Source: Metapseudomonas resinovorans DSM 21078 (GTDB lineage: Bacteria; Pseudomonadota; Gammaproteobacteria; Pseudomonadales; Pseudomonadaceae). Taken from it: 64,000 bases of DNA. The stretch covers positions 25,792 through 89,791 of the forward strand of contig NZ_KE384035.1 of assembly GCF_000423545.1 (NCBI RefSeq), written 5' to 3'. Within the stretch, counting starts at the first letter, position 1. Each line of letters starts with the position of its first letter. Of the stretch, positions 21,578-31,953 are shown in pieces. The translations under genes were made by a program, and so were the position numbers. The notes below the pieces were generated by a model. The model was not told where the DNA came from. It saw only the letters and a program-made list of their open reading frames with translations, and did not search any database.

Positions 21578-22918
21578 TCAGTGCGGGGCTTCCTCGAGCA
21601 GGCTGCCGCGCAGGGAGTGGGGCAGGGCATCGTCGATGCGCACATCGACGAACTGGCCGATCAGACGCGGGCTGGCGCTGCGGAAGTTGACGATGCGGTT
21701 GTTTTCGGTGCGGCCCTGGAGCATGCCCGGGTCCTTCTTGGAAAAGTCGCTGACCAGGATGCGCTGGATGCTGCCAACCATTCGTCGGCTGATCTCGAAA
21801 CCCTGCTGGTGGATGCGGCCCTGGAGTATCTGCAGGCGCTGCTTCTTCACCTCTTCCGGGGTGTCATCCACGAGATCGGCTGCCGGGGTGCCCGGACGCG
21901 AGCTGTAGATGAAGGAGAAGGAGAAATCGAAGCCGACGTCTTCCACCAGTTTCATGGTGGCTTCGAAGTCCTTGTCGGTCTCACCCGGGAAGCCGACGAT
22001 GAAGTCCGAACTGATGCAGATATCCGGTACCGCGGCTTTCAGCTTGCGGATGCGCGACTTGTATTCGAGTGCGGTGTGGTTGCGCTTCATGGCCGCCAGG
22101 ATGCGGTCGGAGCCCGCCTGCACTGGCAGATGGACGAATTTCACCAGCTCTGGCACTTCGGCGTGGGCCTGGATCAGCGCGTCGGAGAACTCCAGCGGGT
22201 GCGAGGTGGTGTAGCGGATGCGGTCGATCCCCTCGACGGCGGCGACCACGCGGATCAGCTCGGCGAATTCGGCGATGCGCCCATCATGGGTCAGGCCGCG
22301 ATAGCCGTTGACGTTCTGGCCCAGAAGGGTCACTTCGCGGACGCCGTTCTCGGCCAGGTGGATGACCTCGGCCAGTACGTCGTCGAATGGACGGCTGACT
22401 TCTTCGCCGCGGGTGTAGGGCACGACGCAGAAAGTGCAGTACTTGCTGCAGCCTTCCATCACCGAGACGAAAGCGCTGGGGCCATCTACACGGGGCTCGG
22501 GCAGGCGGTCGAACTTCTCGATCTCGGGGAAGCTGATGTCAACCTGGGGTTTGCGGGTGAGGCGTGCGGCGTCGATCATTTCCGGCAGGCGGTGCAGGGT
22601 CTGCGGGCCGAACACCACGTCCACGTAGGGCGCGCGCTCACGGATGGCGGCGCCTTCCTGGCTGGCCACGCAGCCACCGACGCCAATCACCAGTTCCGGG
22701 TTCTGCTGTTTCAGTTCGCGCCAACGGCCAAGTTGCGAAAACACCTTCTCCTGCGCCTTCTCGCGGATTGAGCAGGTGTTGAGCAGAATCACGTCGGCTT
22801 CTTCCGCGCGTTCGGTGACCTCCAGTGCCTGATGTTCGCCGAGCAGGTCGACCATGCGCGACGAGTCGTACTCATTCATCTGGCAGCCGTGGGTTTCGAT
22901 ATAGAGCTTCTTGGCCAT
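21578..22918 (-). CDS. miaB: tRNA-2-methylthio-N6-isopentenyladenosine synthase MiaB
   Basis: A radical-SAM methylthiotransferase that adds the 2-methylthio group to i6A37 in tRNAs reading UNN codons. The N-terminal UPF0004 cluster cysteines are in [20 protein letters not shown] and VGGCVASQ. The radical-SAM cysteines are in [17 protein letters not shown]-terminal TRAM domain includes NRIVNFRS. Length 446 is normal. The open frame extends upstream, but [15 protein letters not shown] at 22918 is the family start. It is divergent from the DUF1820 gene. Confidence 0.96.
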   Translation of the reverse strand: MAKKLYIETHGCQMNEYDSSRMVDLLGEHQALEVTERAEEADVILLNTCSIREKAQEKVFSQLGRWRELKQQNPELVIGVGGCVASQEGAAIRERAPYVDVVFGPQTLHRLPEMIDAARLTRKPQVDISFPEIEKFDRLPEPRVDGPSAFVSVMEGCSKYCTFCVVPYTRGEEVSRPFDDVLAEVIHLAENGVREVTLLGQNVNGYRGLTHDGRIAEFAELIRVVAAVEGIDRIRYTTSHPLEFSDALIQAHAEVPELVKFVHLPVQAGSDRILAAMKRNHTALEYKSRIRKLKAAVPDICISSDFIVGFPGETDKDFEATMKLVEDVGFDFSFSFIYSSRPGTPAADLVDDTPEEVKKQRLQILQGRIHQQGFEISRRMVGSIQRILVSDFSKKDPGMLQGRTENNRIVNFRSASPRLIGQFVDVRIDDALPHSLRGSLLEEAPH

Positions 22919-23052
22919 GCACTTCAGATCAGGTGGTTCGAAGAACCGCGCATTATAGTCGCCATCCCCCTGCGTTCCTAGCGCCGGCTGCCTGATGGCT
23001 ATGCTATGATCTGCGCCCCCGAAAACGCCCCGCGACGACCCGCCGAACCGCC

Positions 23053-23376
23053 ATGAGCAAGTCCACCCCAATCTACAAGGTGATCTTCCTGAACCAGGGC
23101 CAGGTGTACGAGATGTACGCCAAGCAGATCTACCAGAGCGATCTGTGGGGCTTTCTGGAGGTGGAGGAATTTGTCTTCGGCGAGCGCACTCAGGTAGTCG
23201 TCGACCCCAGCGAAGAGAAGCTCAAGGCCCAATTTGAAGGCGTCGTGCGCAGTTTCCTGCCGATGCATTCGATCATTCGCATCGACGAAGTGGAGCGCCT
23301 GGGCACGCCGAAGATCAGCGAAGCGAAAGGCAGCGGCAACGTAATGCCATTCCCCATGCCGATGCCGGAGAAGTAA
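23053..23376 (+). CDS. DUF1820 family protein
   Basis: A 107-residue soluble protein beginning [20 protein letters not shown] and containing [13 protein letters not shown] and [14 protein letters not shown], features of DUF1820. The family is common in gammaproteobacteria and has no assigned function. It lies opposite miaB across a 134-base divergent promoter region with a TATGAT-like -10 near 23002. The methionine/proline tail (MPFPMPMP) is usual in Pseudomonas versions. Confidence 0.85.
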   Translation: MSKSTPIYKVIFLNQGQVYEMYAKQIYQSDLWGFLEVEEFVFGERTQVVVDPSEEKLKAQFEGVVRSFLPMHSIIRIDEVERLGTPKISEAKGSGNVMPFPMPMPEK

Positions 23377-23404
23377 GCGGGTATCGGTATGTGTGCCGCT
23401 GCCG

Positions 23405-23962
23405 TCAGGGCAGGGGCGAGAAAGGCGAGCCGCCGTCAGCGGCCTGCAGTTCCAGCAGGTAGTTGCGGAAGATCTGTCCCAGTACCTGGGTAGCGATTTC
23501 CAACTCATCACTACGCATCTGCGCGGCCACCAGGTCGGCGCTGTCCATTGCCTCGTCCGAACCGTTCACTGCGGCCATCTTCAGCACGATGTACGCCTGC
23601 ACGTTGTTGGCCGGTACGCCTTCGCCCCGGAAGAACATGTTGCCCAGGCGCAATTGGGCCACGGCATGACCATTGAGGGATGCTTGCTCGAACCATTGCA
23701 GGGCCTGGGCCAGGTCGCGTGGGGTGCGTTTGCCGTCGTAGTAGAACTCGCCGAGCTCATACTGGGCTTCGGCGTCGCCACCCTTGGCGGCCTGTTGGCA
23801 GGCGGAAATGGCTTCCGAGAGGTTTTCCGGCAGGCTGTTCAGGTTGCAGCGGCCGGTTGCAGGGATCAGCAGGGAGTTACCGCCGGCATTGGCCAGCAGC
23901 GGCAGGAAAAGCAACAGGCAGCCCAGAATAAGGGTGCGGCCGGTGCGGTTCATGGGGATCAC
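23405..23962 (-). CDS. Periplasmic Sel1-repeat (TPR-like) protein
   Basis: A secreted 185-residue protein. The signal peptide is at about residues 8-27 (LILGCLLLFLPLLANA). The mature part has at least two Sel1-like repeats: GDAEAQYELGEFYYDGKRTP and then GHAVAQLRLGNMFFRGEGVP. Sel1 proteins are protein-interaction scaffolds; the partner is unknown here. The GTG start at 23962 has GAGG at the right distance; ATG 23953 would shorten the product by three residues. Convergent with the DUF1820 gene. Confidence 0.75.
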   Translation of the reverse strand: MIPMNRTGRTLILGCLLLFLPLLANAGGNSLLIPATGRCNLNSLPENLSEAISACQQAAKGGDAEAQYELGEFYYDGKRTPRDLAQALQWFEQASLNGHAVAQLRLGNMFFRGEGVPANNVQAYIVLKMAAVNGSDEAMDSADLVAAQMRSDELEIATQVLGQIFRNYLLELQAADGGSPFSPLP

Positions 23963-24046
23963 AGCGCCTCGGAAGCAGTGCAGGCATCATGCCCGGTCGG
24001 CGAGAAACGCGCCGACCGTCACATTATGAAATAAGCCGGGGCGATC

Positions 24047-24694
24047 TTACAAAGCCTTTACTTTGTTTGCGTTTGTCTCGGTGCCGCGAAGGTGCAGCAG
24101 CAGCCAGGCTAGAAGCGGATAGGCGGGGGTGAGCAGGGCGTGGAACAGGTCGACTCGGCGTAACGGACCGATAAAGCCGTCAGTCCCCACGATCAGCCCA
24201 GCCGCCAGGAACAGACCAATGGTCGCCAGCGCCGCCAGCAGCGGCAGGAGCGGCTCCGGTAGCCGGCCAAGGCTGGCCAGTAGAATCAGGGCGAAGGCGG
24301 CGAGACTCAACAGGAGGCGGTATTCGCTCAGCAGCCCGAAGCGCCGGGCCAGTTCGAAGAAGACGCACAAGCCGATCACCAGGCGACCCCAGCCAGCGCG
24401 ACTCCCGATAGTGCCCCTTGCGAAGGCGAAGATCGCCAGGGCGACCAACGGTAGCGCGAGGAAAGTCCCGGCCTGGCTGAACAGGCTGTGGATTTCGTGC
24501 CAGGAAGGATCGAGCGAGAAACGCACCGCCCCGCACAGGGCGGCGGCGGCCGGGATCAGCAGTCCGAGCAAGGCGCAGAACCAGGCCGGCCGCTCTGCTT
24601 CGGCGAACGTCTTGCCCGCTCGGACCAGCGCGAAGGCGCTGGCCAGGCAGGCGAGGGCGAGAATGCCGTCGGAGAGGGCCGTGCTGTACTGCAT
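24047..24694 (-). CDS. Uncharacterised multispanning membrane protein
   Basis: A 215-residue protein with about six to seven hydrophobic segments and short charged loops, for example ILALACLASAFALV, LLGLLIPAAAALCGAV, FLALPLVALAIFAFA and LLPLLAALATIGLFLAAGLI. I do not recognise a named family with confidence. Its start codon shares a base with the hemL stop (TGATG), so it is probably translated from the hemL mRNA. The place beside hemL is kept in Pseudomonas, but no function can be drawn from that. Confidence 0.7.
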   Translation of the reverse strand: MQYSTALSDGILALACLASAFALVRAGKTFAEAERPAWFCALLGLLIPAAAALCGAVRFSLDPSWHEIHSLFSQAGTFLALPLVALAIFAFARGTIGSRAGWGRLVIGLCVFFELARRFGLLSEYRLLLSLAAFALILLASLGRLPEPLLPLLAALATIGLFLAAGLIVGTDGFIGPLRRVDLFHALLTPAYPLLAWLLLHLRGTETNANKVKAL

Positions 24695-25983
24695 CAGGCC
24701 TGCTTGAGTTTGGCGAAGGCGCGCTCGGCGGCGTCCAGGGTGATCGCCAGTTCCTTGTCGCCGTGGGCGATGGAAGTGAAGCCCGCCTCATAGGCGCTTG
24801 GCGCCAGGTACACGCCGCCGTCCAGCATCAGGTGGAAGAAGCGCTTGAAGCGTTCGGCATCGCTGGCCATTACGTCCTGGAAGGTGATGATGTCGTCGGC
24901 GCCGCTGAAGTAGAGGCCGAACATGCCGCCCACCTGGGTGGTCACGAAGGGGATGCCGGCGGCATCCGCGCGCTGCTGCAGGCCGTCGAGCATGCGGGTG
25001 GTGTAGTCGGTCAGCTCTGCGTGGAAGCCAGGGCGGCTGATCAGTTTCAGGGTGGTCAGGCCGGCGGCCATGGCCAGCGGGTTACCGGACAGCGTGCCGG
25101 CCTGGTAAACCGGGCCCAGCGGGGCGATGCACGACATGATTTCGCGCTTGCCGCCGAAGCAGCCCACCGGCATGCCGCCGCCGATGATCTTGCCGAAGGT
25201 GGAGAGGTCCGGGGAGATGCCGTAGTGGGCCTGGGCACCGCCGAGGGCGACGCGGAAGCCGGTCATCACTTCGTCGAAAATCAGCACCACACCGTGCTTG
25301 TCGCACAGGCTGCGCAGACCTTCGAGGAAACCCGGGGCCGGCGGCACGCAGTTCATGTTGCCGGCCACCGGCTCGACGATGATGCAGGCCACCTCGTTGC
25401 CCACTTCGGCCAGGGTCTTTTCAACCGCGTCGATGTCGTTGAACGGTAGGGTCAGGGTGTGCTGGGCGAAGGCCGCCGGCACGCCGGGGGAGCTTGGCAC
25501 GCCTAGCGTCAAGGCGCCGGAGCCGGCTTTCACCAGTAGGGAATCAGAGTGACCGTGGTAGCAGCCTTCGAACTTGATGATGCTGTCGCGGCCGGTGTAG
25601 CCGCGCGCCAGGCGAATGGCGCTCATGGTGGCTTCGGTGCCGGAGCTGACCATGCGCACCATCTCCATGGACGGCACCAGGGAGCAGACCAGATCGGCCA
25701 TCTCCACTTCCAGCGCGGTGGGCGCGCCGTAGGACAGGCCGTGTTCCAGTTGCTTGCGCACCGCGTCCAGCACGTCCGGATGGCTGTGGCCGAGGATCAT
25801 CGGGCCCCAGGAGCCGACGTAGTCCACGTAGCGCTTGTCATCCTCGTCCGTTACGTAGGCCCCGATCGCATGCTTGAAGAACAGAGGGGTGCCGCCGACG
25901 CTCTTGAAGGCGCGGACCGGCGAGTTGACACCGCCGGGGATGTGTTTCTGGGCGTTGGCGAACAGGGTTTCGGAACGGGACAT
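24694..25983 (-). CDS. hemL: Glutamate-1-semialdehyde 2,1-aminomutase
   Basis: A PLP enzyme that converts glutamate-1-semialdehyde to 5-aminolevulinate for haem synthesis. The 429-residue protein has the N-terminal [13 protein letters not shown] and [20 protein letters not shown], and the PLP lysine in [15 protein letters not shown]. It is 32 bases downstream of thiE and overlaps the next membrane-protein gene by one base, so a thiD-thiE-hemL transcript is likely. Confidence 0.97.
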   Translation of the reverse strand: MSRSETLFANAQKHIPGGVNSPVRAFKSVGGTPLFFKHAIGAYVTDEDDKRYVDYVGSWGPMILGHSHPDVLDAVRKQLEHGLSYGAPTALEVEMADLVCSLVPSMEMVRMVSSGTEATMSAIRLARGYTGRDSIIKFEGCYHGHSDSLLVKAGSGALTLGVPSSPGVPAAFAQHTLTLPFNDIDAVEKTLAEVGNEVACIIVEPVAGNMNCVPPAPGFLEGLRSLCDKHGVVLIFDEVMTGFRVALGGAQAHYGISPDLSTFGKIIGGGMPVGCFGGKREIMSCIAPLGPVYQAGTLSGNPLAMAAGLTTLKLISRPGFHAELTDYTTRMLDGLQQRADAAGIPFVTTQVGGMFGLYFSGADDIITFQDVMASDAERFKRFFHLMLDGGVYLAPSAYEAGFTSIAHGDKELAITLDAAERAFAKLKQA

Positions 25984-26015
25984 GGGCAGGACTCTCTTTA
26001 CAAGCGAATTCGGGT

Positions 26016-26645
26016 TCAGGCGGCGTCGAACAGGGCGCTGAAGGCGTGGGCGCGGCGTTCTACTTCAGCGGCAGAATCTGCGCCGAACAATGCGTGGACC
26101 ACCGCCACCATGCTGGCGCCGCGGGTGATCAATTCGGGAGCGTTATCCAGGGTCACGCCGCCGATGGCGACAATCGGCGACTGGAAGCGCTGCTTTGCCT
26201 GGTCCAGCAGGTCCAGGGTGGCAGCCGGTGCGCCCGGTTTGGTCTGGGAATTGTAGAAGCGGCCGAAGGCGATATAGCTGGCGCCTTCCTTGATCGCTGC
26301 GGCAGCCAGGTCGAGGCTGGCGTGGCAGGTGCCGCCGATGATGGCCTGGCGGCCGAGCAGGGCGCGGGCTGCTGCCAGGGAACCGTCACCCTGGCCCAGG
26401 TGCAGGCCGACGCCCAGGCGTGCGGCCAGTTCAGCGTCATCATTGATGATCAACTGGGCACCGTGGCGAGTGCACAGCTCGCCCAGTGCCTCGGCCTCGC
26501 GCAGGCGGCGGGCGTCGTCACTTGATTTGTCGCGATACTGCAGCAATTTGGTGCCGCCCTTCAGTGCGGCCTCGACATAGGGCAGCAGCTTGCCGCCGGC
26601 CAGCAGTTGGCTGTCGGTTATGGCGTAGAGACCGCGCAGTTTCAT
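26016..26645 (-). CDS. thiE: Thiamine-phosphate synthase
   Basis: Couples hydroxymethylpyrimidine diphosphate and the thiazole phosphate to form thiamine monophosphate. The 209-residue TIM-barrel enzyme has [37 protein letters not shown] and the phosphate-binding [13 protein letters not shown] near the C-terminus. The start overlaps the thiD stop by 4 bases (ATGA). No thiamine riboswitch is evident in the short intergenic space. Confidence 0.96.
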   Translation of the reverse strand: MKLRGLYAITDSQLLAGGKLLPYVEAALKGGTKLLQYRDKSSDDARRLREAEALGELCTRHGAQLIINDDAELAARLGVGLHLGQGDGSLAAARALLGRQAIIGGTCHASLDLAAAAIKEGASYIAFGRFYNSQTKPGAPAATLDLLDQAKQRFQSPIVAIGGVTLDNAPELITRGASMVAVVHALFGADSAAEVERRAHAFSALFDAA

Positions 26646-27439
26646 GGGCAGAAGTCCAACGGCAAGCGGCGCGGCACGTACTGGCCATGGCCGGGTTGTT
26701 CGGCGTCACGCAGCGTGCGCCAGGTGTAGTCGAGCGCGGTGCGCACGGCGCTGGACAGTTCCTCGCCCAGGGCCAGGCGGCCGGACAGGGCGCTGGCCAG
26801 GGTGCAACCCGAGCCGTGGTAGCTGCCGGGCAGGCGCTGGCAGGTGAAGGTGTGGCGCTGACCGTCCTGGGTGTAGAGGCGGTTGTGCACTTCGGTCTCG
26901 TCGCCGTGGCCGCCGGTGATCAGCAGGTTGCGGCAGAAGGGCAACAGCTTCTCCGCGCATTCGTCCGGTGTGCCTTCCGGCAGTTCGGCGAGGATGCGCG
27001 CTTCCGGCAGGTTCGGGGTGGCGATGGCGGCCACCGGTAGCAGGCGTTCGCGGATCGCGTAGCCCACCTCGTCCTTGCCCAGTGCACCGCCGCCTCCGGC
27101 ACGCAGCACCGGGTCGCAGACCAGCGGAATGCCTGGCAACGACTGCATGATTTCCAGTACGGTTTCGACCATCTGCACCGAGCCGAGCATCCCCAGCTTG
27201 ACGGCGGCCACCGGCAGGTCGGCGATCACGGCATGGGCCTGGGCCAGCACCCATTCGCGATCCAGAACGCGGAAGTCGGAAACGTTGACGGTGTCCTGCA
27301 CAGTCAGGGCGGTCACCGTCGGAGCGGCGTGGCAGCCTTGTGCGATCAGGGCTTCGATATCCGCCTGGAGGCCGGCGCCACCACTGGGGTCGTGGCCGGA
27401 AAGGCAGAGGACTACGGGGCGAGAGTTGGTCGTTTTCAT
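26642..27439 (-). CDS. thiD: Hydroxymethylpyrimidine / phosphomethylpyrimidine kinase
   Basis: Phosphorylates HMP and HMP-phosphate in thiamine synthesis. The 265-residue ribokinase-fold protein has [33 protein letters not shown], and the catalytic anion-hole region [18 protein letters not shown]. The open frame continues upstream, but [17 protein letters not shown] at 27439 is the expected N-terminus. It is divergent from ladS across 252 bases. Confidence 0.95.
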   Translation of the reverse strand: MKTTNSRPVVLCLSGHDPSGGAGLQADIEALIAQGCHAAPTVTALTVQDTVNVSDFRVLDREWVLAQAHAVIADLPVAAVKLGMLGSVQMVETVLEIMQSLPGIPLVCDPVLRAGGGGALGKDEVGYAIRERLLPVAAIATPNLPEARILAELPEGTPDECAEKLLPFCRNLLITGGHGDETEVHNRLYTQDGQRHTFTCQRLPGSYHGSGCTLASALSGRLALGEELSSAVRTALDYTWRTLRDAEQPGHGQYVPRRLPLDFCP

Positions 27440-27691
27440 GGTCGGCGAGCTTACCATTAAACACCTCGCCGAGCCGCACCGGCGGCGCTTTGCCTCAGGG
27501 GTGTTCAGGGTGGCTTTGTTCTTCAGTCTGTAAGGCCCGGAATAGAGCTGTTTCGGCATGATGGCAATGTGCAGCTTTCAGCCGCCTTGCGCTGTGCTAG
27601 AGTGCTGTTTTTGAACAACCTGGCCCCGGGTGGCGCGCCGAATAAGGAGGTGGGGCTCCCGGACGCGGTCAAGAGGCCATTGCGGGGCTGC

Positions 27692-30088
27692 ATGCGTATC
27701 CTCCTTTTCCTATCTCTTTGCCTGCTCGCGGGGCTGGCCAATGCCGTGGAGTTCGACGAGCAGCTGCGCAGTCTTCCGCTGGGCAAGCACATGGACGTGT
27801 TCGAAGACGTTCGTGGCGATGCCGAGATCGACGACATCACGTCCCCAGCCCTGGCCAGTAGCTTCCGTCGCAATGACAAGTCCGTGCTCAATGCCGGTTA
27901 CTCTCGCTCAGTCTTCTGGCTGCGGGTCGACCTGACCTACCGCCCGCTCGACCGGGGTGGCCAGCAGGACTGGCTGCTGGAACTGGCTTACCCGCCGCTG
28001 GACCACCTCGACCTCTACCTGCCTGACGGCCAGGGTGGTTATCGCCTCGCCCGACGCACCGGCGATGCGTTGCCGTTCAACAGCCGTCAAATCAAGCAGA
28101 ACAACTACGTCTTCAGCATCAGCCTGCAACCCAATCAGACCAGGCGTATCTATCTGCGGCTGCAGAGCGAGGGTTCCATCCAGGCGCCGCTGACGCTCTG
28201 GTCGCAGAAAGCCTTCCTCGAGGAACAGCCGGAACGCATTTATGTGCTCGGCATCATTTATGGCGTGCTGCTGGTGATGCTGTTCTACAACCTGTTCATC
28301 TTCCTCAGCGTCCGCGACACCAGCTACCTCTACTACATCCTCTATATCGGCTCTTTCGGGCTCTACCAGATATCGGTCAATGGCGCGGGCATCCAGTACT
28401 TCTGGCCGGACAACCCTTGGTGGGCGAATGCGGCGACGCCTTTCCTGATTGGTTCGGCGGCACTGTTCGGCTGCCAGTTCTCCCGTAGTTTCCTGCATAC
28501 CGCCGACCACAGCCCCTGGATGGACCGCGCCCTGCTGGGCCTGATGGCCCTGGGCGGACTGGCAATGGTCTTGGCGTTGACCGCCAGCTATGGCCTGGCC
28601 CTGCGTCTGGCCACCTCCCTGGCGCTGATCTTCACGGTGGTGATTTTCGCCGCCGGTGTGCTGGCCTGGCTGCGCGGGATGCGTGTAGCGCGCTATTTCA
28701 TCATTGCCTGGAGCGCCTTCCTCGTTGGCGGCGCCATCAACACCCTGATGGTGCTGGGTTACCTGCCGAACGTCTTCTTGACCATGTACGCCAGCCAGAT
28801 CGGTTCGGCACTGGAGGTGGGTCTGCTGTCCCTGGCCCTGGCCGATCGCATCAACGCCATGAAGGAAGAGCGTGCACGCATCCTCCTGGACGCCGGCCGC
28901 AAGCTGGAAGCGCTCAACCAGGAACTGGCCAACAGCAACCGCCTGAAAGACGAATTCCTCGCCACCGTCACCCACGAGTTGCGCACGCCGATGAACGGTG
29001 TCATCGGTTCCCTCGAGCTGATGCAAACCCTGCCACTGGACGACGAACTGGAGCAGTACCAGCGCACCGCCTCCGGTTCAGCGCGGGACATGATGCGGCT
29101 GGTCAACGACATTCTCGCCATGACCGAGCTGCAGGCCGGCAAGCTTTACCCGCGGCGCGAGCCGTTCAGCTTGCGCGGTCTGGTGGACAGCCTGCGGGTG
29201 CAATACGCCCCCCGCGCCGAGGAAAAGGGGTTGATGTTCGACCTTACGCTCGACCAAAAGCTGCCGGACACTCTCGAGGGTGATGCCGGCAAACTTGCCC
29301 AGGCGCTGGGCTACCTGCTGGATAACGCCATCAAGTTCACCAATCACGGCCGAGTCGGCCTCAAGGTCAGTGGCGAGGAACCGGCCAACGGCAGTCTGGC
29401 GTTGCGCATTGAGGTCACCGACACCGGCATTGGCTTTGCCACTCCACCGGATGGCCTGATCTATCGGCGCTTCTACCAGCTCGACGGTTCCATGACCCGC
29501 GAGTACGGCGGTCTCGGCATCGGTCTTGCGCTCAGCCAGCAACTGGTGGCGTTGCTCGGCGGCAAACTTTCCCATCAATCCCAGTCCGGTCGTGGCAGCA
29601 CCTTCAGCCTGGACCTGAGCCTGGCATTGCCGGCCCAGGCCCTGGTCGTGCCGGCGCGTCGTCCCGCTGGTCAGCCACAACGTCGACCGGAGCAATGCAC
29701 CGTGCTGGTGGTGGAAGACAACGCCATCAACCAGTTGGTGACCCGCGGCATGCTGCTCAAGCTCGGCTACCGCGTGCGCACCGCGGACAACGGCGCCGAG
29801 GCCCTCGAACAGATCCGTCGCGAGCCCATCGACGCCGTATTGATGGACTGCCAGATGCCGGTGATGGATGGGTTCGCTACCTGTCGCGCCCTGCGCGCCA
29901 TGCCCGGCTGTGCCGATCTGCCGGTGCTGGCCATAACCGCGCACAGTCATAGCGGCGACCGCGAACGGTGCCTCGCGGCTGGCATGAGCGACTACATGGC
30001 CAAACCGGTGAAGTTCGAGGAGCTGCGCGCCCTGCTCAACGACTGGCTGCTGTGCAAGCCGGTCGAGGCTGCAAGGTCGTTGAGCTGA
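27692..30088 (+). CDS. ladS: LadS-type hybrid sensor histidine kinase/response regulator
   Basis: In P. aeruginosa, LadS feeds phosphate through HptB-type relays or GacS into GacA and favours biofilm over acute virulence. This 798-residue protein has a signal peptide (residues 1-19), a periplasmic 7TMR-DISM extracellular domain (about 25-175), seven membrane segments (about 180-390), a HisKA domain with phospho-acceptor H428 in VTHELRTPMNGVIGS, an HATPase with DNAIKFTN, DTGIGFA and YGGLGIGLALS, and a C-terminal receiver with D719 in LMDCQMPVMDG. ATG 27692 is the only start giving a clean signal peptide; the frame runs 41 codons upstream. It is the last conserved-order gene before the island. 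Confidence 0.9.
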   Translation: MRILLFLSLCLLAGLANAVEFDEQLRSLPLGKHMDVFEDVRGDAEIDDITSPALASSFRRNDKSVLNAGYSRSVFWLRVDLTYRPLDRGGQQDWLLELAYPPLDHLDLYLPDGQGGYRLARRTGDALPFNSRQIKQNNYVFSISLQPNQTRRIYLRLQSEGSIQAPLTLWSQKAFLEEQPERIYVLGIIYGVLLVMLFYNLFIFLSVRDTSYLYYILYIGSFGLYQISVNGAGIQYFWPDNPWWANAATPFLIGSAALFGCQFSRSFLHTADHSPWMDRALLGLMALGGLAMVLALTASYGLALRLATSLALIFTVVIFAAGVLAWLRGMRVARYFIIAWSAFLVGGAINTLMVLGYLPNVFLTMYASQIGSALEVGLLSLALADRINAMKEERARILLDAGRKLEALNQELANSNRLKDEFLATVTHELRTPMNGVIGSLELMQTLPLDDELEQYQRTASGSARDMMRLVNDILAMTELQAGKLYPRREPFSLRGLVDSLRVQYAPRAEEKGLMFDLTLDQKLPDTLEGDAGKLAQALGYLLDNAIKFTNHGRVGLKVSGEEPANGSLALRIEVTDTGIGFATPPDGLIYRRFYQLDGSMTREYGGLGIGLALSQQLVALLGGKLSHQSQSGRGSTFSLDLSLALPAQALVVPARRPAGQPQRRPEQCTVLVVEDNAINQLVTRGMLLKLGYRVRTADNGAEALEQIRREPIDAVLMDCQMPVMDGFATCRALRAMPGCADLPVLAITAHSHSGDRERCLAAGMSDYMAKPVKFEELRALLNDWLLCKPVEAARSLS

Positions 30089-30139
30089 TCGCTTCGGCAG
30101 GCGTATGGCTTTGGGTGGCGGCGCATATGTCACCATGGT

Positions 30140-30285
30140 TGTTAACAATATATTTTGACAATCGATGCACCAGTATTCGGGGTCTCCAGACGTGTCCTGC
30201 TTACATGCGCTCAGAATATATTTTGACAATTTCGACTCGGTGCCCGCTAAAACGGCGTGTTTCTCAGACAAAATATTCTGACAAT
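30140..30285 (+). repeat. Three ~16-bp repeats resembling a Tn7/Tn5053-like transposon end
   Basis: Copies of AATATATTTTGACAAT occur at 30147-30162 and 30215-30230 (identical) and AAAATATTCTGACAAT at 30270-30285 (14 of 16). All have the same orientation, spaced 68 and 55 bases. The outermost begins TGTTAACA at 30140, 51 bases after the ladS stop. Repeated transposase-binding sites at one end, a TG terminus and a TniQ-like gene 360 bases inside are what Tn7-like or Tn5053-like elements show. No matching right end was found in the window. Confidence 0.55.
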
Positions 30286-30643
30286 TTCTCGCGAATCGTC
30301 CTGGACGCTACTGCTACCGGTCCGAAGGCACGCAGCATCGCTGCCCAACAGTTTCAACAGCGCCTCATCCTTGACTCGTTGACGTCGGTCCAACGGGTCT
30401 TGTGTTCGCAACTATCTGCATATCGAAGGTGTCGTGGCAACACTGGGGCACCACATGGGCCCCCCTCCTAGCTTGCCCTTGAGTTTCTGTAGACGTTCAC
30501 TTGGCAAGATCGCTGCTCCCCTTGGCGGCGCAGCTTTTTGTACGCCGGAGTGTGGGCCTGGAAAAGCATTGATCGGCCAAGGCCAGTGTTTAAGAAGTGC
30601 TGAGGTAGAATGGAGTTTTACACTCGCACAAATACCTCTTTCA
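30286..30643. other. Non-coding stretch between repeats and TniQ-like gene
   Basis: No convincing gene was seen. The frame of the downstream gene stays open back to 30434, but that part is proline- and cysteine-rich, GC-rich, and unlike TniQ N-termini. It may be leftover sequence from lost transposon genes or a promoter region. Confidence 0.4.
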
Positions 30644-31595
30644 ATGACAAGTGCTAAGCTGGGTTTTTTCCCAACTCCTTTTCCAGATGAGACCCTCCAC
30701 TCCGTAGTCACAAGGTACAATCTTCTGACGGCGACTACGTCAGCAGCGACCTATAAGGCTTTGTATGATGGAGTGATGATGGGGCTTTCAATGATCGTCC
30801 CCAAAAATTTTAGTGTCCTGGCTGATAGGATTCCAGGAAATAGCAGAGTCAATCGCTATGATTTATTGAGAAATAATACGCTACTGCCGCTATTCGTCCC
30901 CTTCCAAGACCCACTCACCGAGAATAAAACTGGATACGACCTTCTGCTTGATTCGAATTATTCACAGCAGTGGATAATGCCGCAGGGTTTGGGTTTTGTC
31001 AGAACTTGTTTGCTGTGCGCAAAGGATGACTATTCCAGATTCGGGGTTAGTTTTTGGCATCGCTCACATCAGATACCAGGCGTAACCTGCTGCTGGAAGC
31101 ATGGGGCTAAGCTCTTCGATACTTGTCCTGCCTGCAATCTGAATTTATATCAAGGTCCATATAAACTAAGGCCGCTTGTAAGAGGGTGTGAGTGCGGCTG
31201 GGGTCCGTTGGACGATGGATACAGTGACGTCGCCCTAAGTGGAGCAAAAAAATATGCCATCTTTTCAAAAAAAAGTTCTTGATGAAGGCCTGCCCCCAAT
31301 TGGGGTAAAAGTAATTGAAGAGATGTATGTTCGTAAGATGAACAGCATTGGTCTTCTCAGCAAAAAATACATCCCCAATAGTGCGCTTATCAAAGCTGTC
31401 AAAAACTCTCTCGGCGAGGACTTTATAAGCTCCTCCTATCCTTCCAGACGCATGGCCGACAGAAAGGTGTTCTATGCAGGCAGTAGTAGTCCAATAAATG
31501 TTCAGTTAACAATTGCACTACTTCTCTACGGTGACATTGAAAGCTTTAAAGAGGCGCTTCAAATCGCCAGTGGTATGCACTTCGATAAAGATTAA
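30644..31595 (+). pseudogene. TniQ/TnsD-family transposition protein, frameshifted at an A8 tract
   Basis: TniQ/TnsD proteins pick the target site for Tn7/Tn5053-class transposons. The first frame (30644-31282, 212 residues) starts LGFFPTPFPDETLHSVVTRY, the family N-terminus, and holds the zinc-binding region: C122 and C125 in CLLCAKDDYSRFG, then FWHRSHQIPGV, CWKHG and CPAC, CECGWG. The frame stops at 31280-31282, just after eight A residues (31267-31274). The +1 frame continues to 31595 (VLDEGLPPIGVKVIEEMYV onward), about 105 further residues. The sum is near 317 residues, in the family range. The DNA is clearly AT-richer than its neighbours, a sign of transfer. Confidence 0.65.
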
Positions 31596-31953
31596 TTCCG
31601 AAATGCTGACTTCGGCGAGCGGGCGGCAGAGTAGGAGGTCTTTTAGGGCAATAATGAGGAGTCATTAGCTTGCAATGCTTATCCCGATTTTTTGCACTTG
31701 GGATGAGATGATTTGGACGCTGGGCATAGTATTATTCTCTAGGCGTGTCCAAATGACCACTGTTGGGCCAGGCTGCGTAAAAAGCGCAGCTAGTGATGAG
31801 CGGCACGATGTTGGATTGTTTCTGCGATGCCTAGGGGCCCCGCAGACGCCTAGGCGTCACCCCGAGTCTTTCAACTGGTCTTGGAGGTGTGGTTTCGCGG
31901 TGCTGGTCAATGAGTTAATGAGGTTCTAGGTCTTCATCGCTGCGATCAGTGCA
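31596..31953. other. Degenerate stretch, no supported gene
   Basis: An open frame of 84 codons at 31675-31929 has no recognisable protein features. The stretch includes a GC-rich inverted piece near 31835-31860. It lies between the TniQ-like gene and a transposase tail and may be the outer part of a decayed insertion sequence. Confidence 0.4.

Noticed and set aside
26645..27691. Thiamine riboswitch before thiD
   Set aside because: No conserved thi-box sequence was found in the thiD leader.
30140..30285. CRISPR array
   Set aside because: Only three short repeats with unequal spacing (68 and 55 bases), no leader and no cas genes.
31262..31282. Programmed -1 ribosomal frameshift at A-AAA-AAA in the TniQ-like gene
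   Set aside because: The second half lies in the +1 frame relative to the first, so a -1 slip does not join them.
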